Assembly (NCBI GenBank): GCA_905479795.1
Contig: CAJQNX010000010.1
Span: forward strand, 1-26,676
Length of the DNA stretch: 26,676 nt
DNA from: an uncultured Candidatus Midichloriaceae bacterium
GTDB lineage: Bacteria; Pseudomonadota; Alphaproteobacteria; Rickettsiales; Midichloriaceae
Reading direction: 5' to 3'
Under the pieces are notes generated by a model. It searched no databases. It saw nothing but the letters and a program-made list of their open reading frames with translations, and was not told the DNA's origin. Position 1 is the stretch's first letter. Each line of letters opens with the position of its first letter. Both the position numbers and the translations under genes were made by a program. Of the stretch, positions 15,098 through 23,454 are shown piece by piece.

Positions 15098-16372
15098 TTA
15101 CCTTTCTTTAATCCCTTTGTAAACTTGTCTTGGTCTTCCGATCTTCATTTGAGGATCCTCTATCATTTCTTTCCATTGAGAAACCCACCCAGCTGTCCTA
15201 GCTATAGCAAAGAATACAGTAAACATTTGCGTAGGGATACCAAGCGCTCTATAAATGATTCCAGAATAAAAATCTACATTTGGAAATAATTTCTTTTCTT
15301 TAAAATAATCATCTTTTAGAGCAATGCTTTCAAGTTCGGTAGCTATATTAAGCAATTTATCACCTTTAATGTTCAAATCAGACAATACCTCATGACAATA
15401 TCTTTTTAGAACACTGGCTCTTGGATCATAATTTTTATAAACTCTATGACCAAAACCCATAAGCCTGAAAGAATCATTTTTATCCTTTGCTTTATTAATG
15501 TATTTAGGAATATTTTCTGGCTCACCAATCTCTTCTAACATTTTAATTACTGCTTCATTAGCACCTCCATGAGCAGGGCCCCAAAGTGAAGCAATTCCTG
15601 CGCTTACAACTGCAAATGGATTGGCTCCTGATGAACCAGCTAATCTTACTGTTGAAGTTGAGGCATTTTGCTCATGATCTGCATGAAGAATTAAAAGTTT
15701 ATCTAGCGCCCTAGCAACAACATTATTTACTTTATATTCTTCGGTAGGAACCCCAAACATCATTTTTAGTAAATTTGAACTAAAATCTAATTTATTGTCT
15801 GGATAAACAAATGGTAACCCTACAGAATATCTATACGCCATAGCAGCAAGTGTAGGGATTTTTGCAATTATTTTAAGAATAGTTGCATCTCTTTGTTTTT
15901 CATCTTTAATATTTAGGCTTTCATGGTAAAAAGCTGATAATGAACTTACCGTACCCACCATTATGGCCATAGGATGAGAATGCCTTGGAAAGCCTCTGAA
16001 GAAAAATTGCAACTGTTCATGTACCATAGTATGATGTTTTATAGAATTTATAAAGGTGCTTTTTTCTATTTGGCTTGGCAACTCTCCATATAAAAGCAAG
16101 TAGCAAACATCCATAAAGTCATTTTTTTCAGCTAATTCAGTGATATTATATCCTCTATGTTGTAATACACCATTTTCTCCATCAATATACGTTATTGATG
16201 AATCGCAAGAAGCAGTAGACATAAAGCCTGGATCATAAGTAAAATAGCCAGTACTTTTATATAAATTTCTAACATCTATTGCTGAGGGACCTTTTGTTCC
16301 TTCAATGATTGGTAATTCTATCTCTTGTTTTATATTTGGCAATTTTATAAGAGCCTTATTTTGATCATTCAT
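15098..16372 (-). CDS. gltA: Citrate synthase
   Basis: GltA condenses acetyl-CoA and oxaloacetate to citrate, the entry step of the TCA cycle. The 424-residue protein is of the hexameric, Gram-negative type with its longer N-terminal domain. The catalytic triad is intact: His268 in LWGPAHGGANE, His309 in MGFGHRVYKNYDPR and Asp367 in FPNVDFYSGI. LHADHEQNASTSTVRLAGSS (229-248) and the C-terminal RTAGWVSQW...RPRQVY are also as expected. gltA is the standard rickettsial typing gene, so this copy should place the organism well. A TTGAAA/TACCAT promoter candidate precedes it. It is downstream of the VirB4-like gene with a 77-base gap. Confidence 0.98.
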   Translation of the reverse strand: MNDQNKALIKLPNIKQEIELPIIEGTKGPSAIDVRNLYKSTGYFTYDPGFMSTASCDSSITYIDGENGVLQHRGYNITELAEKNDFMDVCYLLLYGELPSQIEKSTFINSIKHHTMVHEQLQFFFRGFPRHSHPMAIMVGTVSSLSAFYHESLNIKDEKQRDATILKIIAKIPTLAAMAYRYSVGLPFVYPDNKLDFSSNLLKMMFGVPTEEYKVNNVVARALDKLLILHADHEQNASTSTVRLAGSSGANPFAVVSAGIASLWGPAHGGANEAVIKMLEEIGEPENIPKYINKAKDKNDSFRLMGFGHRVYKNYDPRASVLKRYCHEVLSDLNIKGDKLLNIATELESIALKDDYFKEKKLFPNVDFYSGIIYRALGIPTQMFTVFFAIARTAGWVSQWKEMIEDPQMKIGRPRQVYKGIKER

Positions 16373-16404
16373 TTTAAACTACTTTATGGTAAAGGCATTA
16401 ATCG

Positions 16405-16433
16405 ATGGTATACTCGTAATATTACTTTTTCAA
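16405..16433 (-). promoter_or_regulatory. Probable promoter of gltA
   Basis: Minus strand: -35 TTGAAA (16428-16433), 17-base spacer, -10 TACCAT (16405-16410), ending 32 bases before the gltA ATG. It sits in the gap between the VirB4-like gene and gltA. Motif-based prediction. Confidence 0.42.
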
Positions 16434-16449
16434 TATCTATTTTAGGATT

Positions 16450-18030
16450 TTAGCCAAGATAATCTAATACTTTTTTGAGATTCGATAAATCCATTTTTGC
16501 AAATATGGAATCATCTCCATGCTTTATAAGAAATCTACGTTTACTTTGATCATAGCTTTTTATGTAGTGAAAATCTTGATTGGACAAATTAAATATATAT
16601 TTAAAATCCTTATCTAGCATTCTATTAGATAAATATAATTGAGAAGCAAAATATGGCATAACCTCTGATAAATTATTATGAATATTTTTATCATCTATGT
16701 TTTCCTGGGTTAAGAGAATCATAGCATTATTGTTAGTTAGTTTTTCTAACCAACCCAAAATTTGATTTTGAAACGCAGCTGCTTCAAATATGCTGTGTGA
16801 GTGGTTAACAACAATAATGGTTTTCTCTCCTGTCAAAAATTTTGGCAATTTAGCTAATAATAAACCTAAAAAAGGGTTGAATAGCTCCGATGTATCAGCA
16901 ATTGCAGCAAAATCTATACCTAGATATTTTTCATTATTAAAAATTGTTGTCTCATCTTTTTTGAAAAATTTATCAAAAAAATCAGATTGAAAAAATTTTT
17001 TGTAATTAGTTTTTAGCGTTATATCATTAGAGGAGTCGATGAAATTTTCCAATAATTTTATCTTTTCATCATAATTCTTAATATCAATTAGCTCTTTTGC
17101 TAAATTAGTAAATTTTGCAATATAGTTTTTATTATTTGATCTATGTATATCATTATGGGCGCAAATTTTAAGCAATAAGTCAGCAAACCAATTAACTTTT
17201 CCATCATAATTATCGATATTCAATAAATCAATTTGAATTGGAGATTCTTTATCCTTTTCTAATTTTATTGTATGACCATTTATTGATTTTAGAAATTTAT
17301 CACTTCTGCCTTCTAGATCAATATATATGATCTTTATATCAAGTTTTAATGATTGCGCTAATAAGAAATGAGTTAACGTTGTCTTACCTGTTCCTTTGGG
17401 GCCTACGATAATCGTATTTCCATTATTTTTATAATGGAAATTAAAATGATAATATCCCTCCTTAAGAGTTTTTAATATTGTAACCGTATCTCCCCAAATA
17501 CTACCATTATAATTACCCATACTTTTTGAATGAATATTACTAAAAGCAGCCATAAAAGAGGTGGGCAAATAAAAGGATCTATTGCTATAAAAAGTGTTGC
17601 CCGGCAGATTGAAATAAAAAACTGATTGCAGATTAAAGTCTTCCCTAATTACTTTAATTCCTAAATTATTAAATTGCTCAGAAATTGTTTCTATTTTTTC
17701 TTGTAGCAAATTTAAATTATCATAGTGAAATGTAATGTTAATTTGCGATGAACAAAAATCATTTATCCCTCCCTTATCTGCATTAAGCATTTCGTCTATG
17801 TATAAATCTTTCGACATTTCCAAGCTTCTAACACTTTTCAAAGCTTTTTTATAATTCTCAACATCTTTTATAGCTTTTTTACTAGATACTAGGGTAATTA
17901 ACTCAGAGATAATAAATTGCGAATGACATTGAGTAATGGGCTCTAAAAATTCCGCCGCTAATGAATTTTTCAATTCAAGTGAATAAACAGCTGCAATTTT
18001 TTTTTGATTTACTACTATTACACAAAACAC
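16450..18030 (-). CDS. virB4: Divergent VirB4 paralogue, C-terminal fragment (ATPase domain), frameshifted
   Basis: This is the larger part of a VirB4-type ATPase, the cytoplasmic motor of P-type IV secretion. It covers 526 codons from a GTG at 18030, but the true reading frame comes from the gene fragment at 17975-18736. It has the middle domain with SVFYFNLPGN and an intact Walker A GPKGTGKTTL (210-219), followed by IKIIYIDLEGRSDKFL. The Walker B region reads KTIIVVNHSHSIF (403-415), where VirB4 proteins have hydrophobic-DE, so Asp and Glu are replaced by Asn and His. The end, FNLSNQDFHYIKSYDQSKRR, then FLIKHGDDSIFAKMDLS, matches the VirB4 C-terminus closely. Rickettsiales are known to carry a second, motif-degenerate VirB4 (RvhB4-II in Rickettsia), which this most resembles. 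Whether the split gene makes one protein is open. Confidence 0.8.
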   Translation of the reverse strand: MFCVIVVNQKKIAAVYSLELKNSLAAEFLEPITQCHSQFIISELITLVSSKKAIKDVENYKKALKSVRSLEMSKDLYIDEMLNADKGGINDFCSSQINITFHYDNLNLLQEKIETISEQFNNLGIKVIREDFNLQSVFYFNLPGNTFYSNRSFYLPTSFMAAFSNIHSKSMGNYNGSIWGDTVTILKTLKEGYYHFNFHYKNNGNTIIVGPKGTGKTTLTHFLLAQSLKLDIKIIYIDLEGRSDKFLKSINGHTIKLEKDKESPIQIDLLNIDNYDGKVNWFADLLLKICAHNDIHRSNNKNYIAKFTNLAKELIDIKNYDEKIKLLENFIDSSNDITLKTNYKKFFQSDFFDKFFKKDETTIFNNEKYLGIDFAAIADTSELFNPFLGLLLAKLPKFLTGEKTIIVVNHSHSIFEAAAFQNQILGWLEKLTNNNAMILLTQENIDDKNIHNNLSEVMPYFASQLYLSNRMLDKDFKYIFNLSNQDFHYIKSYDQSKRRFLIKHGDDSIFAKMDLSNLKKVLDYLG

Positions 18031-18736
18031 TAAAATCTGTACTTATATTGAAATCTGCTAATAATTCCGAAAAATCACACTGTTCTATTTTAATTTTTTT
18101 ATTTTTAAAGTGAGTTAAATAATAATAAAAAGATAATGGCTCTGAATAAAAAGCATCTTCTTCTTTTATTACCGCAAGGATCTTTGACGAAAATATTTTT
18201 AGGTCATCTCTTATACTCTTTGTAATATTATCTAAAATATTAATAGATTTTTCTAGGTGCGACTTATACTTATGTTTTAAAGTATAAGAAACTATGGAGG
18301 ATAAGAAATCTGCAATATTAAAAAGCTTTAACTTAGGCCCTTTTTTTACCAAAGTGATATACAGCGTATTAACAAGTTGTCGATCCCAATCATTCTGAGT
18401 ACACCACTCATTCTCAACAAGAGTTACTATTGAATCTGATCCTTGATAAGGAGTGGGCATTATGTTTTTATAATCCCTGATAATATGTATATACACTGCT
18501 ACGCTTGAATCTTTTAGGTGATTTGCAATTGCTGATCTTACATCATCTCTTAAAACTCTTTGTTGCTCATCAGAATTTTTATCAATGAACCCTTGAATCT
18601 CTATGGTCTGAACTAAATCTGCATTTTTAGTTAAAAGGGTTGTATCGTTATAATGAGAAGCAATTGGAATAAAATCTGCTACCTTTTGATTAAAAGTATT
18701 TATTGTCTCTTTGCTTTTTATTTCCACTTTAATCAA
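17975..18736 (-). CDS. virB4: Divergent VirB4 paralogue, N-terminal fragment, frameshifted
   Basis: The N-terminal 230 or so residues of the same VirB4-like protein. The start KVADFIPIASHYNDTTLLTK and the stretch LVQTIEIQGF correspond to the conserved VirB4 opening (FIPYxxHVxxxTLLTKNGDLxQxxxxxG). NEWCTQNDWDRQLVNTLYIT also fits the family. After TDFSV the frame runs into unrelated residues (LCNSSKSKKNCSCLFT) and a TGA at 17975, while the next frame carries on with CVIVVNQKKIAAVYSLEL, the expected VirB4 strand. Removing one base restores a protein of about 760-770 residues, close to normal VirB4 length. Candidate sites are a TTTT run and an A9 run (plus-strand T's at 17997-18005). The event could be a recent mutation, transcript slippage or a sequence error. 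Confidence 0.78.
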   Translation of the reverse strand: MIKVEIKSKETINTFNQKVADFIPIASHYNDTTLLTKNADLVQTIEIQGFIDKNSDEQQRVLRDDVRSAIANHLKDSSVAVYIHIIRDYKNIMPTPYQGSDSIVTLVENEWCTQNDWDRQLVNTLYITLVKKGPKLKLFNIADFLSSIVSYTLKHKYKSHLEKSINILDNITKSIRDDLKIFSSKILAVIKEEDAFYSEPLSFYYYLTHFKNKKIKIEQCDFSELLADFNISTDFSVLCNSSKSKKNCSCLFT

Positions 18737-18799
18737 TATTCAGTCGTTTATAAGTTTATTTATTTCATAGATAAATGCATATTTCAATTATATAAATAA

Positions 18800-18954
18800 T
18801 TAAGTTCGTAAATTTGGATCTGTTACATCTTTAAATTTAAAATACTTACTACTTAGCGAAACTATAATCTGACTATTGCTTCACCTTCAGATGCTTATAT
18901 GACAGCTGATTTTGCATGTTTAACACCCTCTTTATTTAACAATGCTTGGTAATG
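18800..18954 (-). pseudogene. Decayed reading frame of unknown origin
   Basis: On the minus strand two neighbouring frames join into one protein-like string. The first reads HYQALLNKEGVKHAKSAVI, a stop, then ASEGEAIV. After a one-base shift it continues SLSSKYFKFKDVTDPNLRT to a TAA at 18800. I do not recognise the family. It lies upstream of the VirB4-like gene on the same strand, so it may be the tail of a lost neighbour or of a mobile element. The remaining bases up to tRNA-Tyr show nothing I can name. Confidence 0.25.
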
Positions 18955-19024
18955 TATTTTATTCAGCTTGTGTTTTTAGTAAAAATATGGTTCAATTCAA
19001 CTTGCTAACTTGGCTGTATATAAA

Positions 19025-19110
19025 GGAGGGATGGCCGAGTGGACAAAGGCAGCAGACTGTAAATCTGCCCGCATTTGCGTACGCAGGTTCGAATCCTGCT
19101 CCCTCCACCA
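19025..19110 (+). tRNA. tRNA-Tyr (anticodon GTA)
   Basis: Class II tRNA of 86 bases: acceptor GGAGGGA/TCCCTCC, anticodon loop CTGTAAA with GTA, a long variable arm (CCCGCATTTGCGTA region), the TTCGAAT T-loop, discriminator A and an encoded CCA. It stands alone here, whereas in Rickettsia tRNA-Tyr lies next to tRNA-Gly and tuf. Confidence 0.96.
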
Positions 19111-19328
19111 TATATTGCAACCAACGCAATTAATAGCGTCAAATTCAACAGGGGGATTGTAAAAAAGGCGAATTAAGTGAAGTTTAAGCCCTCTCTTACT
19201 GTAAAATGAACATTATCATTAGTAAAAAAATGAGGAACATATTTGCTATGGATATCGAAATACATGCTAGTAGGTTACACATTTGCAAAGCTAAATCTAT
19301 TTGAAGTGAAGCGCCTCAAGTAATAACT

Positions 19329-19346
19329 ACAATAAAATTTTATTGT
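19329..19346. repeat. Perfect 18-bp palindrome downstream of the cytochrome b561 gene
   Basis: ACAATAAAATTTTATTGT is its own reverse complement and lies 4 bases past the stop of the minus-strand cytochrome gene. It is all but two bases A/T and no T run follows in either direction, so it is not a standard terminator. It could be an RNA hairpin at the mRNA 3' end or a protein-binding site, or chance in an AT-rich gap. I recognised nothing else in 19111-19328. Confidence 0.45.
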
Positions 19347-19350
19347 AAAA

Positions 19351-19869
19351 TCATATAATTCTAGGCAAAAGATTTATTTTTTCTACCACTATATGTTTAA
19401 TTGTTGCTAAAATATGAAGGGAAATTACACCTATCAAGATATAAGCACTATATATGTGTATAGAATGAAATAGATTCGCTATATCAGAATTTATGCTAAA
19501 TATCGAAAAAATTTTAAAATTAAATACTTTAACCGAATAGCCCTTTAAATCTGACATCAAATATCCACTTACCCCCATTGTTATGGTCAATAAATACATT
19601 AAAAAATACACTGTCTTAGATAATTTGATTTCTATAAGATTAAATCCTGATGGTAAAGTTGGTATTTTAGAGAGCAATTTTGTTATGATTCTTAGTAGTG
19701 TTAGAAACAGTATAATCATGCCAAATGATTTATGTAGAGCATATAAATCATATTTATATGCGCTATTAAAATTAGCCATGTATACTCCCACACCAAGTAA
19801 AGCAATGATTAAAATTGCTGATACCCAATGAAAACCTCTCATTAGTATATTATATTTTTTTTGCACCAT
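19351..19869 (-). CDS. Cytochrome b561 family protein
   Basis: A 172-residue, four-helix inner-membrane di-haem b protein of the bacterial CybB type, which moves electrons from ubiquinol or reduces superoxide. The opening YNILMRGFHWVSAILIIALL has the conserved R-x-x-H-W with His14. YALHKSFGMIILFLTLLRI has His46, and LFHSIHIYSAYILIGVISLH near the third and fourth helices has His135, His138 and His152. These are the expected axial haem ligands. The length is normal (about 175). The gene stands alone between tRNA-Tyr and a transposase-like remnant. Its electron partner is unknown. Confidence 0.93.
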   Translation of the reverse strand: MVQKKYNILMRGFHWVSAILIIALLGVGVYMANFNSAYKYDLYALHKSFGMIILFLTLLRIITKLLSKIPTLPSGFNLIEIKLSKTVYFLMYLLTITMGVSGYLMSDLKGYSVKVFNFKIFSIFSINSDIANLFHSIHIYSAYILIGVISLHILATIKHIVVEKINLLPRII

Positions 19870-20041
19870 TCAAAAAATAAATTTACATCAGTTATAAGTA
19901 GACTTGTTAAAGCCTACGTCCTTATCAGTAAGTATACGCATATTTTATATAAGGTGTCATTTATTAAATATTATTTTTATAATGGAAGTTTTATAAAAAT
20001 TTTCACAAAACATGTGCAAAATATACTGGTTAAAATTAAAC

Positions 20042-20257
20042 TTATATGTTGCTTAGATTGCTGTATCTGAATATTCTCTTTGCCTTTCTCTGCTCTTCAC
20101 ATTCTCCTCTTCCTATATTCCTTCTTTGCATGAACCATGTCATCAAATCTCCTCTTTTCTTAAGATCTTTGTAATATGTTCCCTTATTTATTATATTTAC
20201 ATCATTTTTTAATTTTATATACGGCTTTCTATACTTAACTGGACAGTGCCTATCACA
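20042..20257 (-). pseudogene. Possible transposase remnant, basic N-terminal-type fragment
   Basis: In the 525-base gap 19870-20394 the only protein-like stretch is this open minus-strand frame of 71 codons with no early start. It reads CPVKYRKPYIKLKNDVNIIN then KGTYYKDLKKRGDLMTWFMQ and ends in a Lys/Arg-rich tail. The KRGDLMTWF block recalls the start of IS5-type transposases (NRGxxxxW), but no catalytic residues or terminal repeats are visible. Strong A/G bias in the coding strand could also give a false basic reading frame. I see nothing recognisable in 19870-20041 or 20258-20394. Confidence 0.3.
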
Positions 20258-20394
20258 CTAATCAAAATAACAAATTTAGAGTTATTAATATTTGTAAATT
20301 TTGTGTATTTATTTTTTTGATTTTTTAATAATGCATTTTATTTATACGGAGCCTATGCTAACTACTTCTTATAAGCATATTTAAGTCCCCATAT

Positions 20395-21135
20395 TTAGTC
20401 ATTATTTGTTTTCAAACATTTGTTAATTGCAATAGAAGAAATTCCTCTTATAATTTTTAAAGTATTTTTTGGCTCATTAAGATTACTGAGCTTAAGCAAA
20501 TTATTAGATTCATTTTTATCTTTTTTAACCCCAAGACCTTTGAGATAAAGTCCCGCAAGTTTCTTTTGTGCTTTTGCAAAATTTTTATCCGCAGATAGCT
20601 TGTAAAATTTTACTGCAAGATAATAATTCTGCTTAACATCTTGACCTTCTTCATATAGTTTTCCAAGATTATATTCGGCAAGTGAAGAATTTTGTTGAGC
20701 TGCAAGAGTTAAATATTTTATAGTTTTATTTATATCTTTAGCATAAACAATGCCTTTCTTATAGAGCATTGCCAAATGAATTAAGCCATCAACATCATTT
20801 TTATTTGCTAAAATCTTAGTAAGTTCAGCTGATTTTTTATAATTCTTATCAATTCCAAGGCCCAAATAATATAATTCACCAAGATTATATTGAGCATCTA
20901 TATGACCTTTATCTGCTGCTAATTTAAAATATTTAAACGACCGTTTGTAATTTTGTTCCGTCCCAATCCCATAAAAATAATACACACCAAGATTATACGC
21001 AGCCTCGACACAGACTCCATCTTCTAAGAAATTAGCTTCAGTTAATTTCTTTACCCCTTTATCATTCGCAAATAAAGTCAACGAACCCATATATAAAAAA
21101 GATAAAATAATAATTAATTTATGGAAGTTTCTCAT
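20395..21135 (-). CDS. Secreted Sel1-repeat protein
   Basis: A 246-residue protein with a cleavable-type signal peptide (MRNFHKLIIILSFLYMGSLT, cut probably after LFA at 21-23) and five tandem Sel1-like repeats of about 36 residues between roughly 44 and 225. The clearest reads AEYNLGKLYEEGQDVKQNYY. These helix-turn-helix repeats make curved surfaces for protein binding. In bacteria they occur in periplasmic adaptors and in effectors of intracellular pathogens. The C-terminal 20 residues are not repeat-like and include a lone Cys. The gene stands alone, 190 bases from recN. Function is unassigned; export is predicted, but whether it leaves the periplasm is not shown. Confidence 0.88.
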   Translation of the reverse strand: MRNFHKLIIILSFLYMGSLTLFANDKGVKKLTEANFLEDGVCVEAAYNLGVYYFYGIGTEQNYKRSFKYFKLAADKGHIDAQYNLGELYYLGLGIDKNYKKSAELTKILANKNDVDGLIHLAMLYKKGIVYAKDINKTIKYLTLAAQQNSSLAEYNLGKLYEEGQDVKQNYYLAVKFYKLSADKNFAKAQKKLAGLYLKGLGVKKDKNESNNLLKLSNLNEPKNTLKIIRGISSIAINKCLKTNND

Positions 21136-21278
21136 GTTTTTGAACCTTTTTTATAGAAGTGGATGAATTAAACTAAGAATCACAACCCTAATTTACTATT
21201 GAATTTAATAATATTATAAAGTTCTAGTGATGTCAAAAATTTTAAAATCTTTCTAGGTATAGAATTTATTATTTTAGT

Positions 21279-21323
21279 TTTGGCATGATATTTTAGCAGA
21301 AAATTTGAATTTTCGATGCCAAA
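21279..21323. repeat. Compound inverted repeat directly after recN
   Basis: An outer stem TTTGGCAT (21279-21286)/ATGCCAAA (21316-21323) encloses an inner stem GAAAATT/AATTTTC (21299-21305 and 21308-21314). It begins one base past the recN stop. No T run follows on the recN strand, so it is more like a 3'-end RNA structure than a standard intrinsic terminator. Confidence 0.45.
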
Positions 21324-21324
21324 T

Positions 21325-22986
21325 TTACATCTGACCTTTCAATAATAATGTTTGAGTTGTATTTTTTGCTTTTTTATCATACTTTTCGCCTGAAATCATG
21401 TAGGATATTTCGCTTTCAATCTCATGTTTTTGAAGATATCTAGCATTTAGCACTGTCTTATTAGATTCAAATTCCTTTGTCACCTTAAAAATATTGTCAG
21501 ATATAGCTGCAATTTGAGGCTGATGTGTAATTAATATCACTTGCATGTTTTTCGATAATTCTTTTAAATTAATACCAATCATTTTTGCTGTTTTACCGCC
21601 AGTGCCTGAATCTATTTCATCAAAAATTATTGTTTTATTATCATAATGACTACTTGAAACCAATTTTAAGGCTAGCATTATCCTAGAAATTTCGCCACCT
21701 GAAGCAATTTTATCAATGCTTTCGAAATTTTGCTCAGGATTTGTCTTTATTAATATCTGCACAATATCAATTCCTTTGGGAGTTATTAATTCTGTAGTTA
21801 CAATATCAATTTTTAAATCTAGCTGCTCCATATTTAAATTTTTAGTAATGGCTATCAGTTTTTCTCGAAGTTTTTGTGATGCTTGCTTCCTCATATCGCT
21901 CAATTCTTTAGCATATTTAAAATAATCTTTCTTTAAATTTGCAATATTTTTTTCAGCTTGTTCAAGATTAAAAGTCTCATCTTCTAAAGCTTGCAATCTT
22001 GTTTTAGATAGCTCTATAATGCTGTAAAATTGCGATGAATCAGCTTTATACTTTTTTTCAGCCTCCTTTATTTTAAAATATCTGCCCTCGATTTCTTCTA
22101 TATTTTCAGTATCATCAATTAAATTTTGACTTATTGTAATTAGCTCATTATTAAAGGTTTCCAACTCTAAAATAATCGACTCTAAATTTTTATTATAAGG
22201 AATAAACACATTGGCATATTTATTTAATTGCTTATGTATCAACCATAATTCTGATATTATATTGCTATCGCCTGCAATTAATTTTTTTGAAATTAACTGA
22301 CTTATGTCCAAAATTTTTGAGGATTCCAGCAAATTTTTTCTTTTGATGGAAAGTTCTTCTGACTCATTTTCTGAAATATTTAATTCTTCCAGTTCTTTTA
22401 TCTTATTTAAAAGATAGGCTTTTTCATATTCATTTTTTTGAATATTATTTTGTAATTCATCAAACTCTTTTTTTAAAAGTAGAATTTTTTGATAGATATT
22501 TTTTATATTATTTAATTTACTTGAGGAATTAATGTAATTATCAAGTATTTCAACATGAGAGCCTGAATCTAACAATTTGACTTGATTATGCTGAGAGCAT
22601 ATTTCACATAAATGCTTTTCAAGAGCCTTAATGTTATCAATAGTCGTCGGTTGATCATTAATAAAAATCTTATTTTTACTATCAAAACTGATAACCTTCC
22701 TAATGATTAGCGTTTTTTCATTATTATTTAGGAATCCTTTTTCAAAGAGGTAACTAATAACATATTCATCATTAGAAATATCAAATTCAACAGTGATAGA
22801 GGTTGTTTTAGACTGATCCTTGACAACACTAGAGCTAGCCTTTTTTGCAAATATAGAAAGCAAAGCTTTTAATATAATAGACTTCCCCGCTCCAGTCTCT
22901 CCCACTATGCTTGTTAATCCTTTTTTAAAATTGATTTCTAAAAAATCTATAAGTATAAAGTTTTTAATGTAGAGGCTAATTAACAT
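21325..22986 (-). CDS. recN: DNA repair protein RecN
   Basis: RecN is an SMC-like ATPase that holds and prepares broken DNA for RecA repair. The 553-residue product has the full layout: N-terminal Walker A GETGAGKS (29-36) and RecN-specific ICSQHNQVKLLD (129-140). A long Lys/Glu-rich coiled-coil arm runs over about 155-385. The ABC signature ASGGEISR (428-435) and Walker B TIIFDEIDSGTGGKTA (452-467) follow, then VILITHQPQIAAISD. Length is normal. A small membrane-protein gene lies 68 bases upstream in the same direction. In other alphaproteobacteria recN often follows bamD, which is not here. Confidence 0.96.
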   Translation of the reverse strand: MLISLYIKNFILIDFLEINFKKGLTSIVGETGAGKSIILKALLSIFAKKASSSVVKDQSKTTSITVEFDISNDEYVISYLFEKGFLNNNEKTLIIRKVISFDSKNKIFINDQPTTIDNIKALEKHLCEICSQHNQVKLLDSGSHVEILDNYINSSSKLNNIKNIYQKILLLKKEFDELQNNIQKNEYEKAYLLNKIKELEELNISENESEELSIKRKNLLESSKILDISQLISKKLIAGDSNIISELWLIHKQLNKYANVFIPYNKNLESIILELETFNNELITISQNLIDDTENIEEIEGRYFKIKEAEKKYKADSSQFYSIIELSKTRLQALEDETFNLEQAEKNIANLKKDYFKYAKELSDMRKQASQKLREKLIAITKNLNMEQLDLKIDIVTTELITPKGIDIVQILIKTNPEQNFESIDKIASGGEISRIMLALKLVSSSHYDNKTIIFDEIDSGTGGKTAKMIGINLKELSKNMQVILITHQPQIAAISDNIFKVTKEFESNKTVLNARYLQKHEIESEISYMISGEKYDKKAKNTTQTLLLKGQM

Positions 22987-23054
22987 AGGTTAAATAATAA
23001 TCACTTCAGGCCATTCTATCGAAATAAAGATAAAATTACAAATTTAATGGCTAG

Positions 23055-23366
23055 TTATTTTTTGTTACCCATAACCTCATCAACTTCTTTTTTAAGTTGA
23101 GTAACACTATTTTTTATATCATCTAATTGATTAGTGGCCCCACTTGTTTTAGCAGTATCTGAATCTTTTTTCGTTTTAGAATTGCCACCTAGAACTTGAT
23201 CTTTCATAGAGTTTATACTTGCTGATATATTTGAAAGATTCAGGGTTTTTAAATCTGGTATTTTTAAACTAAAATTCCCATGGCTAGCAATACTTAGGAA
23301 GGAGTAAAGAATACCTAAAATAATTAATGTCCTTATTCTCAAAAAAGCTAAAAATAAACTAAGCAT
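23055..23366 (-). CDS. Small membrane-anchored protein of unknown function
   Basis: A 103-residue product with one N-terminal hydrophobic segment (about residues 3-28, MLSLFLAFLRIRTLIILGIL then YSFLSIAS). It acts either as a signal anchor or as an uncleaved signal. A Ser/Lys/Asp-rich linker and a short amphipathic C-terminal helix (LDDIKNSVTQLKKEVDEVMG) that could form a coiled coil follow. I recognise no family. It is divergent from def and runs into recN, so it may share a transcript with recN. The reading frame's clear signal-anchor architecture supports it being real, but no homologue comes to mind. Confidence 0.6.
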   Translation of the reverse strand: MLSLFLAFLRIRTLIILGILYSFLSIASHGNFSLKIPDLKTLNLSNISASINSMKDQVLGGNSKTKKDSDTAKTSGATNQLDDIKNSVTQLKKEVDEVMGNKK

Positions 23367-23454
23367 GACTTAACATAAGCATAAAAATATTATATATTTT
23401 GAGAATAAACAAAATAATTGTGTTTAACAATAGCTAAATTATTTATTTAAACAA

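Noticed and set aside
18942..19133. A plus-strand frame running through tRNA-Tyr
   Set aside because: Most of it is the tRNA gene itself, which has a complete cloverleaf and encoded CCA.
19111..19328. Possible insertion-sequence end (GGGGGATTGTAAAAAAGGCG and neighbours)
   Set aside because: It looks like a terminal repeat by eye, but I found no matching inverted copy, no target duplication and no transposase frame.
19861..20070. A plus-strand frame of 69 codons after the cytochrome gene
   Set aside because: It overlaps the start of the cytochrome b561 gene, has no ribosome-binding site, and is composed of AT-driven Ile/Lys/Tyr with no motif.
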